Of a stretch of DNA of 23,010 nucleotides, positions 8,257 through 16,535 are shown piece after piece. The notes below the pieces were generated by a model, which saw nothing but the letters and a program-made list of their open reading frames with translations, did no database searches and was not told the origin of the DNA. The stretch comes from an uncultured Halioglobus sp. GTDB lineage: Bacteria; Pseudomonadota; Gammaproteobacteria; Pseudomonadales; Halieaceae. Each line of letters begins with the position of its first letter. Position 1 is the stretch's first letter. The stretch lies in contig CAJQQW010000023.1 of assembly GCA_905480565.1 (NCBI GenBank), positions 1-23,010 on the forward strand. Reading direction: 5' to 3'. Made by a program: the position numbers and the translations under genes.

Positions 8257-9663
8257 CTACAAGGAGTAGTACATGTCGAACTCGACAGGGTGAGTGGTCA
8301 TATCGAGAGTTTCCACCTCCTCCTGCTTGAGCTCGATGTAGGCGTCGATCATGTCGTCGGTGAATACGCCGCCAGCGGTGAGGAAGCTGCGATCATTATC
8401 GAGGGCATCGAGGGCCTGGCTCAGGCTGGAAGCCACCGTCGGAATCGATTCAGCTTCTTCTGCGGGCAGATCATACAAGTCCTTGTCCGCCGCATCTCCG
8501 GGGTGGATCTTGTTCTGAATACCATCGATACCTGCCATTAGCATCGCTGCAAAGGCCAGGTAGGGGTTGCCAGTCGGGTCCGGAAAGCGAACTTCGATGC
8601 GCTTGCCCCTAGGGCTTGGCTCGTAGGGAATGCGGATGGACGCGGATCGATTGCGAGCCGAGTAGGCCAGCATGACCGGCGCTTCGAACCCCGGTACCAG
8701 TCGTTTGTAGCTATTGGTAGACGCGTTGGTAAATGCGTTCAGTGCACGGGCGTGCTTGATGATGCCGCCGATGTAATACAGCGCTTCTTCAGACAGGCCG
8801 GCATAGCTGTCGCCAGCAAACACGTTTTCCTTGCCTTTGGCGATAGACTGGTGACAGTGCATGCCAGAACCGTTGTCGCCAACCAGTGGCTTGGGCATGA
8901 ATGTGGCCGTTTTGCCATAGGCGTGGGCTACATTGTGTACGCAATACTTGAGGATTTGCGTTTCGTCTGCTTTCGTAACCAGCGTGTTGAAACGCACACC
9001 AATTTCACATTGGCCGGCGGTGCCTACCTCGTGGTGATGGACTTCGATGTCCAGGCCCATCTGCTCCATGGCCGCGCACATTGCCGCACGAATATCATGC
9101 AGTGAGTCAACAGGCGGTACCGGGAAGTAGCCACCCTTAACGCCGGGACGGTGCCCAATGTTGCCTTCATCGAACGAGTGGTTGGAGGCCCACGCTGCTT
9201 CTTCAGAGCCAATCGTGTAGCCCGCACCGGACATGTCGGCGTGCCACTTGACGTCATCGAAGACGAAAAATTCGGGCTCGTTACCGAAAAAAGCCGTGTC
9301 GCCAAGACCTGTAGACTTGAGGAATTCCTCGGCACGTTTGGCGACGGAACGGGGGTCACGTTCGTAGCCCTGCATGGTGGTGGGTTCGACGATGTCGCAG
9401 CGCAGGATAACGGTCGCTTCATCGGTGAAGGGATCGAGTATCGAGGTAGAGTCGTCGGGCATGAGAATCATGTCCGATTCGTTGATGCCCTTCCAGCCTG
9501 CGATGGACGAGCCATCGAACATCTTGCCGCCTTCAAAGAAGTCTTCGCTGACCTCTTTGGAAGGTATGGTGACGTGCTGTTCTTTACCGCGGGTATCGGT
9601 GAAGCGCAGGTCGACCCAGCGTGCCTCGTTGTCTTTGATCAGCTTCAGGGTTTCGTTGGACAT
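8257..9663 (-). CDS. glnA: Type I glutamine synthetase
   Basis: ATP-dependent synthesis of glutamine from glutamate and ammonia, the main entry of ammonium when nitrogen is scarce; a cytosolic dodecamer. The 468-residue length equals that of the enteric GSI-beta enzyme. Conserved segments are the N-terminal beta-grasp with [13 protein letters not shown] (48-60), the metal-binding NEPEFFVFD (128-136), GSGMHCHQS (265-273), the glutamate-loop NRSASIRIP and the adenylylation loop [10 protein letters not shown] with Tyr397. Tyr397 marks the adenylylated subtype controlled by GlnE. A GGAG ribosome site precedes the ATG by eight bases. Transcription is predicted from the sigma54 promoter at 9773-9788 with NtrC sites upstream, and a clear terminator follows. 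Confidence 0.98.
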   Translation of the reverse strand: MSNETLKLIKDNEARWVDLRFTDTRGKEQHVTIPSKEVSEDFFEGGKMFDGSSIAGWKGINESDMILMPDDSTSILDPFTDEATVILRCDIVEPTTMQGYERDPRSVAKRAEEFLKSTGLGDTAFFGNEPEFFVFDDVKWHADMSGAGYTIGSEEAAWASNHSFDEGNIGHRPGVKGGYFPVPPVDSLHDIRAAMCAAMEQMGLDIEVHHHEVGTAGQCEIGVRFNTLVTKADETQILKYCVHNVAHAYGKTATFMPKPLVGDNGSGMHCHQSIAKGKENVFAGDSYAGLSEEALYYIGGIIKHARALNAFTNASTNSYKRLVPGFEAPVMLAYSARNRSASIRIPYEPSPRGKRIEVRFPDPTGNPYLAFAAMLMAGIDGIQNKIHPGDAADKDLYDLPAEEAESIPTVASSLSQALDALDNDRSFLTAGGVFTDDMIDAYIELKQEEVETLDMTTHPVEFDMYYSL

Positions 9664-9689
9664 TGTTTGTTCTCCAGTTGGGCATTAAT

Positions 9690-9710
9690 CAGGCCGGTTG
9701 CGCCGGCCTG
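9690..9710 (-). other. GC-rich hairpin in the glnA leader
   Basis: CAGGCCGG (9690-9697) and CCGGCCTG (9703-9710) form a perfect 8-bp stem with a five-base loop, inside the predicted leader mRNA 26 bases before the glnA ATG. No T-run follows on the minus strand, so it is not a standard terminator. Possible roles are mRNA protection or translational control; neither is shown. Confidence 0.5.
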
Positions 9711-9772
9711 TGGACATTTCCTGACGCCGGACAGAGCGGGCGGCACAGGTATTCATCAGTGTTGTCAGAGGT

Positions 9773-9788
9773 AGCAAAAGCTGTGCCA
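9773..9788 (-). promoter_or_regulatory. Predicted sigma54 promoter of glnA
   Basis: On the minus strand the site is TGGCACAGCTTTTGCT, an exact match to the -24/-12 consensus TGGCAC-N5-TTGCT. Predicted transcription start is near 9762, leaving a leader of about 100 bases. This corresponds to glnAp2 of enteric bacteria. Confidence 0.88.
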
Positions 9789-9803
9789 CAATGGCGCTGA
9801 CAG

Positions 9804-9816
9804 CAACCCTTTGAAA
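9804..9816. promoter_or_regulatory. Possible IHF site between NtrC sites and glnA promoter
   Basis: Read on the minus strand, TTTCAAAGGGTTG differs from the IHF consensus WATCAA-N4-TTR at one defined base. It is centred about 48 bp upstream of the predicted glnA start, between the sigma54 promoter and the NtrC sites, where IHF bends DNA at many sigma54 promoters. A short degenerate consensus makes chance matches common. Confidence 0.35.
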
Positions 9817-9859
9817 TTCTGAAGTTTTCCACCATTTATCGCTCAGGGCCGGCGCGCTA

Positions 9860-9876
9860 CGCACCATATTAGTGCG
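9860..9876. promoter_or_regulatory. Weaker NtrC-binding site, glnA enhancer
   Basis: CGCACCATATTAGTGCG matches 11 of 14 defined bases of the NtrC palindrome. It is centred about 106 bp upstream of the predicted glnA start and 21 bp (two helical turns) from the stronger site, so NtrC dimers on both would lie on the same DNA face. Confidence 0.65.
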
Positions 9877-9880
9877 GTCG

Positions 9881-9897
9881 GGCACCAATATGGTGCA
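9881..9897. promoter_or_regulatory. Strong NtrC-binding site, glnA enhancer
   Basis: GGCACCAATATGGTGCA matches the NtrC palindrome TGCACCA-N3-TGGTGCA at 13 of 14 defined positions. Centred about 127 bp upstream of the predicted glnA start, it resembles the paired upstream enhancer sites of enteric glnA. Confidence 0.82.
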
Positions 9898-10085
9898 TGC
9901 CGTGTCGATGCAGGTTCAGCGTGCGGTCCAGAGCAATTGTCAGGGTGGTCGTTGTTGCCGCCATCCTGATCAGACGCAGTGGTTATGGCCCCAATACAGT
10001 TCGTTGTCAAGTATTTCTCCCAAATCATCATGATGAGACAGCCGTTGCGACGGCAACTCCAGCGCCATTGGCAGGACACCTGAAA

Positions 10086-10259
10086 GTGGTGCTGTGCGTT
10101 ATTGAGCCTGTCATTGATCTGCACTGCTGCTGCGACAGGCTGCGGTTGGAAACTGCCCCTATCGGGCCGGCGATAACATGCTTGGGAGCGGGCGCGCTGG
10201 AATTGCTGGGCATGCCCGCCCTGATCAGTTGTGGGCCTGACGAAAATAATGCGATATAA
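10086..10259 (+). CDS. Doubtful Cys-rich small ORF
   Basis: A possible 57-residue product starting at a GTG, with AGGA nine bases before it. It would contain six cysteines, including a CCC run, and end in ALISCGPDENNAI. No domain or family is recognised. In its favour are the ribosome site and the otherwise unexplained spacer. Against it are the short length, the GTG start and a longer open frame that also runs upstream into the NtrC sites. Treat it as a hypothesis. Confidence 0.15.
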   Translation: MVLCVIEPVIDLHCCCDRLRLETAPIGPAITCLGAGALELLGMPALISCGPDENNAI

Positions 10260-10404
10260 CCCTGCCTGCCAGGGCCTTAACCCTGTGTGCCTGGCGCGGT
10301 ATCGCTGGCATGGTTCGCGGGACACCGTGCTCAAAGGCATCCCGGCTGAAGCGCCAAGTCAGAAATAGACTGCCAAGATCACGCCCCGTCACCCCCGGAT
10401 AGTG

Positions 10405-10410
10405 TATAAT
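10405..10410 (+). promoter_or_regulatory. Possible -10 element of the typA promoter
   Basis: A perfect TATAAT lies 43 bp before the typA start codon. No good -35 hexamer is found at 16-18 bp spacing, so its strength and exact use are uncertain. Confidence 0.4.
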
Positions 10411-10453
10411 CCGCGCGCTTTTTGCCACCCCGGCTATCCCAGAGGTAAGTCCC

Positions 10454-12265
10454 TTGATTGAACAACTGCGCAATATCGCCATCATCGCCCATGTTGACCA
10501 TGGTAAGACCACTTTGGTGGACTGCCTGCTGCAACAGTCTGGCACACTGGATCGTCGCAGCGCTGGCGCGGAGCGGGTGATGGATTCCAATGACCAGGAG
10601 CGTGAGCGCGGGATCACCATCCTGGCAAAGAATACAGCGATCGAGTGGGATGGCTACCATATCAACATTGTTGATACGCCGGGGCACGCGGATTTTGGTG
10701 GAGAGGTAGAGCGGGTGCTATCCATGGTCGATTCGGTGTTGCTATTGGTCGATGCAGTAGATGGCCCGATGCCACAGACGCGCTTCGTGACTGCCAAGGC
10801 CTTCGAGCAGGGGTTGAACCCGATCGTCGTGGTGAACAAGGTTGACCGCGATGGCGCCCGGCCGGACTGGGTGGTCGACCAGGTGTTTGACCTGTTTGAC
10901 CGTCTCGGTGCAACGGAGGAGCAACTGGATTTCCCCGTGGTCTATACCTCCGCGATCGAAGGTGTGGCTGGCCTCGATCACGAGGAGATGGGGACGGACA
11001 TGAAGTGCCTGTTCCATACCATAATAGAGCGCGTGCCCGCGCCTCAGGTGAATTCCGAGGGGCCGCTGCAAATGCAGATCAGTGCACTGGATTACTCCAG
11101 CTACGTGGGCGTAATCGGCGTTGGTCGAATAACGCGTGGCACGCTGTCACCCAACTCACCGGTTGTGGTTGTCGACCGGGAAGGGGATACGCAGAAGGGA
11201 CGAGTGCTGCAGGTGATGGGTTACCTCGGGCTGGAGCGAGTGGATGTCGAATCAGCCCAGGCGGGTGATATCGTCTGTGTGACGGGTATAGACGGCCTCA
11301 ACATTTCCGACACGCTTTGCGATCCTGAAACACCAGAGGCGCTGCCGGCCCTGTCTGTTGATGAGCCCACGGTTAGCATGACATTCCAGGTGAACGATTC
11401 GCCCTTCGCGGGCAAAGAGGGAAAATATGTCACCACCCGCAATATCAAGGAGCGTTTGGAGCGCGAGCTGATACATAACGTGGCTCTGCGAGTAGAGCCC
11501 GGTGACACCCCCGACAAGTTCAAGGTGTCAGGGCGTGGCGAGTTGCACCTGTCAGTGCTGATTGAATCCATGCGACGGGAAGGTTTCGAACTTGGGGTTT
11601 CCCGGCCGGAGGTCATCCGTCGTGAAGTGGATGGTGAAATCCAGGAGCCTTACGAGCAGCTGGTGATTGACTGTGAGGAGCAGCATCAGGGTGCGGTGAT
11701 GGAGGAGATCGGCCAGCGCCGGGGCGAACTGGAAGATATGGTGCCCGATGGCAAGGGACGTCTGCGACTGGCCTTTATTATTCCTGCCCGCGGATTGATC
11801 GGCTTTCGCTCGCTGTTTCTGACCATGACATCGGGCAGTGGCATCATGACATCTGTTTTTGACCATTATGGCCCGGTAAAAGAAGCAGAGATCATTCACC
11901 GCAGCAATGGTGTTCTGGTTTCGATGGTGCAAGGCAAAACTTTAGCCTATGCCATTTATAATTTGCAGGACCGTGGCCGTATGTTTATCGATCCAAACAT
12001 TGATATCTACGAGGGGCAGATCGTCGGTTTGCACAGTCGAGGCAACGATCTTCCGGTCAACCCGACCAAGGCGAAGCAGCTCACCAACGTGCGCGCGTCC
12101 GGCACAGACGAAGCGCTTACACTCACCCCGCCCGTTAGGCGCTCGCTGGAGCAGGCCCTCGAATTTATTGAAGATGATGAACTGGTGGAGGTCACGCCTG
12201 ACAGCATTCGGCTGCGCAAGAAGCTTTTGAAAGAACATGAGCGCAGGCGGGCGTCTCGCGCCTAA
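10454..12265 (+). CDS. typA: Ribosome-associated GTPase TypA/BipA
   Basis: A 603-residue translational GTPase of the EF-G family that binds 70S ribosomes and supports 50S assembly and growth under stress such as cold. The G domain begins at once: [16 protein letters not shown] (P loop), [12 protein letters not shown] (switch I), [14 protein letters not shown] (G3) and NKVDRDGA (G4). Later domains include [19 protein letters not shown] and the C-terminal [18 protein letters not shown] typical of BipA. Length is normal. The start is a TTG, supported by GAGGT seven bases upstream and by the conserved N-terminus (M)[12 protein letters not shown]; no in-frame ATG would keep the P loop. dtd follows after 4 bp. 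Confidence 0.97.
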   Translation: MIEQLRNIAIIAHVDHGKTTLVDCLLQQSGTLDRRSAGAERVMDSNDQERERGITILAKNTAIEWDGYHINIVDTPGHADFGGEVERVLSMVDSVLLLVDAVDGPMPQTRFVTAKAFEQGLNPIVVVNKVDRDGARPDWVVDQVFDLFDRLGATEEQLDFPVVYTSAIEGVAGLDHEEMGTDMKCLFHTIIERVPAPQVNSEGPLQMQISALDYSSYVGVIGVGRITRGTLSPNSPVVVVDREGDTQKGRVLQVMGYLGLERVDVESAQAGDIVCVTGIDGLNISDTLCDPETPEALPALSVDEPTVSMTFQVNDSPFAGKEGKYVTTRNIKERLERELIHNVALRVEPGDTPDKFKVSGRGELHLSVLIESMRREGFELGVSRPEVIRREVDGEIQEPYEQLVIDCEEQHQGAVMEEIGQRRGELEDMVPDGKGRLRLAFIIPARGLIGFRSLFLTMTSGSGIMTSVFDHYGPVKEAEIIHRSNGVLVSMVQGKTLAYAIYNLQDRGRMFIDPNIDIYEGQIVGLHSRGNDLPVNPTKAKQLTNVRASGTDEALTLTPPVRRSLEQALEFIEDDELVEVTPDSIRLRKKLLKEHERRRASRA

Positions 12266-12269
12266 CCAC

Positions 12270-12716
12270 ATGCGTGCACTTCTGCAGCGTGTTAGTAAAG
12301 CGGCGGTGAACGTGGCGGGTGTGGATGTCGGCCGGATCGATCATGGCCTGCTGGTGTTTCTCGGTCTTGACAAGCATGACAACCGCGCTGTCGCCGACCG
12401 GATGATCGATAAACTACTGGCCTATCGCCTGTTTGCCGATGCAGAGGGCAGGCTGAATCGCAACGTGGCCGACGTGGCTGGAGGTGTTTTGCTGGTGTCC
12501 CAGTTCACCCTCTCTGCCGATACTCGTAAAGGCCTGCGGCCCTCCTTTTCTTCTGCCATGCCACCGGCGCAGGCCAGGGAGCTCTATGATTACACTCTGG
12601 ATGCTTTGCACCGGCGATATTCGCCGGTAGCGGCAGGACAATTCGGGGCGGATATGCAGGTCTCGCTGATAAACGACGGCCCCGTCACGTTTCTGTTAGA
12701 GGTTCACGGCGACTGA
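12270..12716 (+). CDS. dtd: D-aminoacyl-tRNA deacylase
   Basis: A 148-residue enzyme that hydrolyses D-aminoacyl-tRNAs (and Gly-tRNA-Ala), acting as a chirality checkpoint in the cytosol. It begins MRALLQRVSKAAV, as usual for DTD. Both active-site signatures are present: SQFTL (residues about 77-81) and the late NDGPVTF carrying the cross-subunit Gly-cisPro pair. Length fits the family (about 145). The frame is open 11 codons further upstream inside typA, but the chosen ATG, 4 bp after the typA stop, gives the normal N-terminus and suggests translational coupling. The link with typA is a shared theme of translation quality. Confidence 0.95.
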   Translation: MRALLQRVSKAAVNVAGVDVGRIDHGLLVFLGLDKHDNRAVADRMIDKLLAYRLFADAEGRLNRNVADVAGGVLLVSQFTLSADTRKGLRPSFSSAMPPAQARELYDYTLDALHRRYSPVAAGQFGADMQVSLINDGPVTFLLEVHGD

Positions 12717-12728
12717 AGCGTTGACCAT

Positions 12729-13178
12729 TCAGCGAGTGGCCGTGCAGTACATTTGCCGATGAGAGATACCGTCTTCGAGATAGACGTCTCCCCGCGGGAC
12801 AAAACCGGCTGACTCGTAGAACTCCTGCAGGTGAGCCTGTGCGCTGATGCGCACGTCGTTGTCGGGCCAGCGCGAAAGGTTGTGCTCTATGCCTCGTCTC
12901 ACCAGCTCCCGGCCCAGTTGACGGCCACGGGTTTCGGGGGACACCACGACCCTACCCAGGATGCTGTCCGGGCACTGAGCGTCGGGAGAAATACAGCGTT
13001 GGTAGGCCAGCAACTGGCTACCTTCCGTGGCCAGCATGTGCAGCGCCTGTTGGTCCCTGTTGTCTGTATCGAGGTAAATGCAGGCCTGCTCCACCACGAA
13101 TACGGCCTGACGCAGTTGCAGCACTGAGTAAAGTCTGTGTGGGCCCAGCTCTTCGAATGTCAGTGTTTGCCATAGCAT
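12729..13178 (-). CDS. GNAT acetyltransferase, ElaA-like
   Basis: A 149-residue GNAT-fold protein. The N-terminal pattern LYSVLQLRQAVFVVEQACIY, followed by LDTDNRDQQALHM, is characteristic of the ElaA group. The acetyl-CoA-binding strand-loop appears as LGRVVVSPETRGRQLGRELV, with the R/Q-x-x-G-R pattern of the pyrophosphate loop. The C-terminal half has AQAHLQEFYESAGFVPRG, the usual GNAT end. The acceptor substrate is unknown for the family. It converges on dtd with only 12 bp between stops and is divergent from the CNB-fold gene. Confidence 0.85.
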   Translation of the reverse strand: MLWQTLTFEELGPHRLYSVLQLRQAVFVVEQACIYLDTDNRDQQALHMLATEGSQLLAYQRCISPDAQCPDSILGRVVVSPETRGRQLGRELVRRGIEHNLSRWPDNDVRISAQAHLQEFYESAGFVPRGDVYLEDGISHRQMYCTATR

Positions 13179-13309
13179 GATATACCTCGCAGATTTTTAT
13201 GAATTGCTGCACCCGCATTATCGTGTATGACGTTCTCCGGGCTGCCATAAGTTGTTACTATAACTAAAAATGAAGGATGCTCGCTTGGTGGAAGCCGCGT
13301 CGATAGTTA

Positions 13310-13327
13310 GCCCCGTTGAAGCGGGGC
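13310..13327 (+). other. Short hairpin in the leader of the CNB-fold gene
   Basis: GCCCCG (13310-13315) pairs with CGGGGC (13322-13327) around six bases, ending 42 bp before the ATG at 13370. No T-run follows. It could form in the leader RNA; function unknown and chance possible. Confidence 0.3.
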
Positions 13328-13369
13328 ACTCTGGCCCGGTGGCGAACAGAGCAAAATAGGGGCTGTCAG

Positions 13370-14194
13370 ATGTTTGTCAATATTGATGCACCGGACATTG
13401 CAGCATTGAGTCAGCAGTTCGGTACGTTGGTTGGCGAACTGCTGGAGGTCGTGAATATGCCTGGCCAGCTTCACGATATCGAAATTACCCCGGCGGGCAA
13501 TTTCCGCGGGTTCGACGACCGCCAGTTTTACGTGATCCTTGGCGGTTCGGTTAGTGCGCGGTACCAGGGCAAGAGCATCTACACTTTGGAGACCGGCGAT
13601 GTGCTGTTACCCGATGTGACCGGTGGCCTGGACACCGCTACTGCAGTGGAGTACGCCAGTGACACTGGCGCCAGCCTGCGAAGCTACCCAGCACTGGAGT
13701 TTATGCAGCGTGTTTTCGACGAGCCCGTTGCTATTCGGTTATGGACGCGACTGCTGGTCACCTACGCAGGGCTATTAACGCGGGTTGCGGCTGCAGGTGC
13801 CAATGAGCCACCCGCAACGCCAGGATTCGAGTCCTATAGCGAGGGGCAGACAATTATTCGGCAGGGCGACGAAGCAGACTATGTCTACCATATGCGTTCT
13901 GGCGAGGCGGAGGTGCTGGTGAGTGACGTGAACGTAGCAAGAATTGGTGAGGGTGAGATTTTCGGCGCAATGGCCGTCCTCACCTGCACCAGTCGCAGTG
14001 CCACGGTGCGGGCCCTAACGGCATGTGCTGTAGACAAGGTGCCCAAGGATCAGTTCACCGAGCTGATCAAGAGCAACCCAGCCACGATAAATAGTCTTAT
14101 GATTGATATGGCAAACTCTATCGTGAATTTAAACGAGCAGCTGGCGGGCTCTAGCGTCAAGGCCCGGGAAGAGCGTCGAAAAGACGAGCAGTGA
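13370..14194 (+). CDS. Cyclic-nucleotide-binding-fold protein upstream of parC
   Basis: A 274-residue cytosolic protein with no signal peptide or membrane segment. The C-terminal half (about 155-245) is a CNB domain: SEGQTIIRQGDEADYVYHMRSGEAEV, then the phosphate-binding cassette EGEIFGAMAVLTCTSRSATV. In cAMP-binding members the cassette reads FGE with a later Arg; here Arg209 remains but the Glu is Ala200, so normal ribose contact is doubtful. The N-terminal half (about 30-100) resembles a second, eroded CNB beta barrel (FYVILGGSVSARYQGKSIYTLETGDVLLP). No DNA-binding domain is visible, so it is not a CRP-type regulator. The last 15 residues are highly charged. I start at the ATG preceded by AGGGG; an in-frame ATG 18 codons upstream lacks similarity. 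parC follows after 69 bp. Function unknown. Confidence 0.8.
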   Translation: MFVNIDAPDIAALSQQFGTLVGELLEVVNMPGQLHDIEITPAGNFRGFDDRQFYVILGGSVSARYQGKSIYTLETGDVLLPDVTGGLDTATAVEYASDTGASLRSYPALEFMQRVFDEPVAIRLWTRLLVTYAGLLTRVAAAGANEPPATPGFESYSEGQTIIRQGDEADYVYHMRSGEAEVLVSDVNVARIGEGEIFGAMAVLTCTSRSATVRALTACAVDKVPKDQFTELIKSNPATINSLMIDMANSIVNLNEQLAGSSVKAREERRKDEQ

Positions 14195-14263
14195 TCGCAG
14201 CAATGGTATGGGGTTTGCCGATATCGCGCACCCCTTAAACAATATTTAACGGGCCGGAAAACA

Positions 14264-16519
14264 ATGTCTGACATCCAACAGATGGATAGCGGTGGCACCG
14301 AGCAGGTGTCAATGAAAACTTACGCGGAGAAGGCTTACCTGGATTATTCCATGTACGTGATTCTCGACCGGGCCTTGCCCAACGTGGCAGACGGCCTGAA
14401 ACCGGTGCAACGCCGTATCGTCTATGCAATGAGCGAGCTGGGACTGAAGTCGTCTGCCAAATTCAAGAAGTCCGCGCGAACCGTCGGCGACGTGATTGGT
14501 AAGTTTCACCCCCATGGAGACAGCGCTGCCTATGAAGCCATGGTGCTCATGGCGCAGGAATTCAGTTACCGCTACCCGTTGGTCGATGGGCAGGGCAACT
14601 GGGGATCACCAGATGATCCCAAGTCATTCGCGGCAATGCGCTACACGGAATCGCGACTGACGTCATACGCCGATGTCCTGCTTGGAGAGCTGGGCCAGGG
14701 TACGGTTGACTGGGTACCTAATTTTGACAGCACCATGGATGAACCTGCGGTGCTGCCAGCGCAGGTTCCCAATATATTGCTAAACGGCACTACGGGAATC
14801 GCAGTGGGCATGGCGACCGACATTCCCCCGCATAACCTGCGAGAGGTCGTCGCGGCGACGATCAAGTTACTGGGTTCGCCGAAGGCCACAGTGGCGGATT
14901 TGTGTGAGCACGTGCAGGGCCCTGACTTCCCGACCAATGCAGAGATTATTACGCCGCGGGATGAGATCGCTGCCCTGTATGAGACAGGTCGCGGTGGTTT
15001 ACGTATGCGAGCGGTATGGGATACGGAAGGAGGAGATATTGTCATTACCGCCCTGCCCCACCAGGTTTCGGGATCTCGCTTGCTGGAGCAGGTCGCACAG
15101 CAGATGCAGGCGAAAAAATTGCCCATGGTGTCTGATTTGCGGGATGAATCAGACCATGAAAACCCGACGAGACTGATAATCGTTCCGCGCTCTAATCGTG
15201 TTGACCTTGAAGCCTTGATGAGCCACCTCTTTGCTACTACGGATTTAGAGCGCACCTACAGGGTGAACATCAATGTGATCGGTATCGACGGTCGTCCTGC
15301 GGTGAAACCGCTTAACCAGCTGCTCAAGGAGTGGCTCAAGTTCCGCACTGCCACCGTGCGTCGCCGCTTGGAAAACCGTTTGACGAAGGTGGAGAGGCGG
15401 CTCGAAATCCTCGAGGGTTATCTCGTCGCTTTCCTCAATATCGATGAAGTGATTCATATCATCCGCACCGAGGATAAGCCCAAGCCGGCATTGATTAAGC
15501 GGTTTAAAATTTCGGATATTCAGGCCGAGGCAATTCTAGAGTTGAAACTGCGCAACCTCGCCAAGCTGGAAGAAATGAATATCAAGACAGAGCAGAAAGA
15601 TTTAGGGAAAGAACGCGATGCTCTAAAGAAAACGCTGGGCAGTGATGCACGCCTGAAAACACTGATTAAGAAAGAGCTGATCGAGGTGGCGGAGAAATAC
15701 GGTGACGATCGGCGCTCACCCCTGGTCGGGCGCGAAGAGGCCAAGGCATTTAGCGAATTAGAACTTGTGGCGGCAGATCCGATCACCGTAGTCATGTCGG
15801 AAAAAGGCTGGATAAGGGCGGCGAAGGGCCATGATATCGACCCAACCAGCCTGAGTTACAAATCCGGCGATAGCTACAAGATGAGCGCCACCGGGCGCAG
15901 CAACCAGCCGGCCGTTATTATCGATTCAACGGGCCGGGCTTATACCGTCGCCTCACATAACCTGCCCTCTGCCCGCGGGCAGGGTGAGCCGGTTACCGGC
16001 CGTATCAACCCCCCGTCTGGCGCCACTTTCGAGGGTCTTATGATGGGAGAAGAGAGCATGCTTTTCCTGCTGGCCAGCGATGCGGGTTACGGGTTCGTGG
16101 CGCGCCTGGGCGATCTGCAAAGTAAAAACCGCGCTGGAAAGGCGGCGCTTACCCTGCCCAAGGGAGGGCGCGTACTGCAGGCCGCGGCGATTTCTGTAAT
16201 GGACGATGCCATGGTTGCTGCAGTCTCCAACGAGGGGCGACTCCTCATATTCCCTCTGGCGGACCTTCCGCAAATGTCGCGTGGCAAGGGGAACAAGATC
16301 ATCGGAATCCCCGCGGCACGTGTAAAAGAGCGAGAGGAATTCGTTATATCGGTTCAGGTGATCACGCCCGGGGATAGCCTCGTGATTCATTCCGGCAAGC
16401 GTCACCACAGCATTAAATTCAGTGATCTTCAGCACTACCAGGGTGAGCGCGGGCGCAGGGGCAACAAGCTTCCCCGCGGTTTTCAAAAGGTAGACCGGAT
16501 GGATGTCGCTGCGGGTTAG
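14264..16519 (+). CDS. parC: DNA topoisomerase IV subunit A
   Basis: The 751-residue cleavage-religation subunit of topoisomerase IV, which decatenates daughter chromosomes together with ParE. The N-terminus shows [20 protein letters not shown]. The quinolone-resistance region reads [13 protein letters not shown], with Ser87 and Glu91 both in the drug-sensitive state. The catalytic tyrosine is Tyr127 in [11 protein letters not shown] coiled-coil gate (about 350-480) and a C-terminal beta-pinwheel domain (about 500-735) follow. Length (about 750) and the absence of the GyrA-box glutamine-rich motif favour ParC over GyrA. A GGAAAA ribosome site lies shortly before the ATG. parE is not in the window. 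Confidence 0.97.
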   Translation: MSDIQQMDSGGTEQVSMKTYAEKAYLDYSMYVILDRALPNVADGLKPVQRRIVYAMSELGLKSSAKFKKSARTVGDVIGKFHPHGDSAAYEAMVLMAQEFSYRYPLVDGQGNWGSPDDPKSFAAMRYTESRLTSYADVLLGELGQGTVDWVPNFDSTMDEPAVLPAQVPNILLNGTTGIAVGMATDIPPHNLREVVAATIKLLGSPKATVADLCEHVQGPDFPTNAEIITPRDEIAALYETGRGGLRMRAVWDTEGGDIVITALPHQVSGSRLLEQVAQQMQAKKLPMVSDLRDESDHENPTRLIIVPRSNRVDLEALMSHLFATTDLERTYRVNINVIGIDGRPAVKPLNQLLKEWLKFRTATVRRRLENRLTKVERRLEILEGYLVAFLNIDEVIHIIRTEDKPKPALIKRFKISDIQAEAILELKLRNLAKLEEMNIKTEQKDLGKERDALKKTLGSDARLKTLIKKELIEVAEKYGDDRRSPLVGREEAKAFSELELVAADPITVVMSEKGWIRAAKGHDIDPTSLSYKSGDSYKMSATGRSNQPAVIIDSTGRAYTVASHNLPSARGQGEPVTGRINPPSGATFEGLMMGEESMLFLLASDAGYGFVARLGDLQSKNRAGKAALTLPKGGRVLQAAAISVMDDAMVAAVSNEGRLLIFPLADLPQMSRGKGNKIIGIPAARVKEREEFVISVQVITPGDSLVIHSGKRHHSIKFSDLQHYQGERGRRGNKLPRGFQKVDRMDVAAG

Positions 16520-16535
16520 TCCGGGACTCGCAGCC

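Larger units (their letters stand above)
9898..10453. other. Intergenic stretch between the glnA enhancer and typA
   Basis: About 550 bases without a recognised gene. The typA end holds a TATAAT element (10405-10410) and the typA ribosome site. Open frames exist on both strands, but only the small frame at 10086-10259 has a plausible ribosome site; none has recognisable family similarity. I see no tRNA-like fold, strong terminator, direct repeat or mobile-element remnant. Confidence 0.6.

Noticed and set aside
9151..9774. 207-codon plus-strand open frame opposite glnA
   Set aside because: Antisense shadow of the glnA coding sequence, running into its promoter region; no domain seen.
9843..10340. 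165-codon minus-strand open frame in the glnA-typA spacer
   Set aside because: Runs across the NtrC sites, has a low-complexity composition and no convincing ribosome site or family similarity.
15953..16486. 177-codon minus-strand open frame
   Set aside because: Antisense to the parC C-terminal domain with no recognisable protein features.
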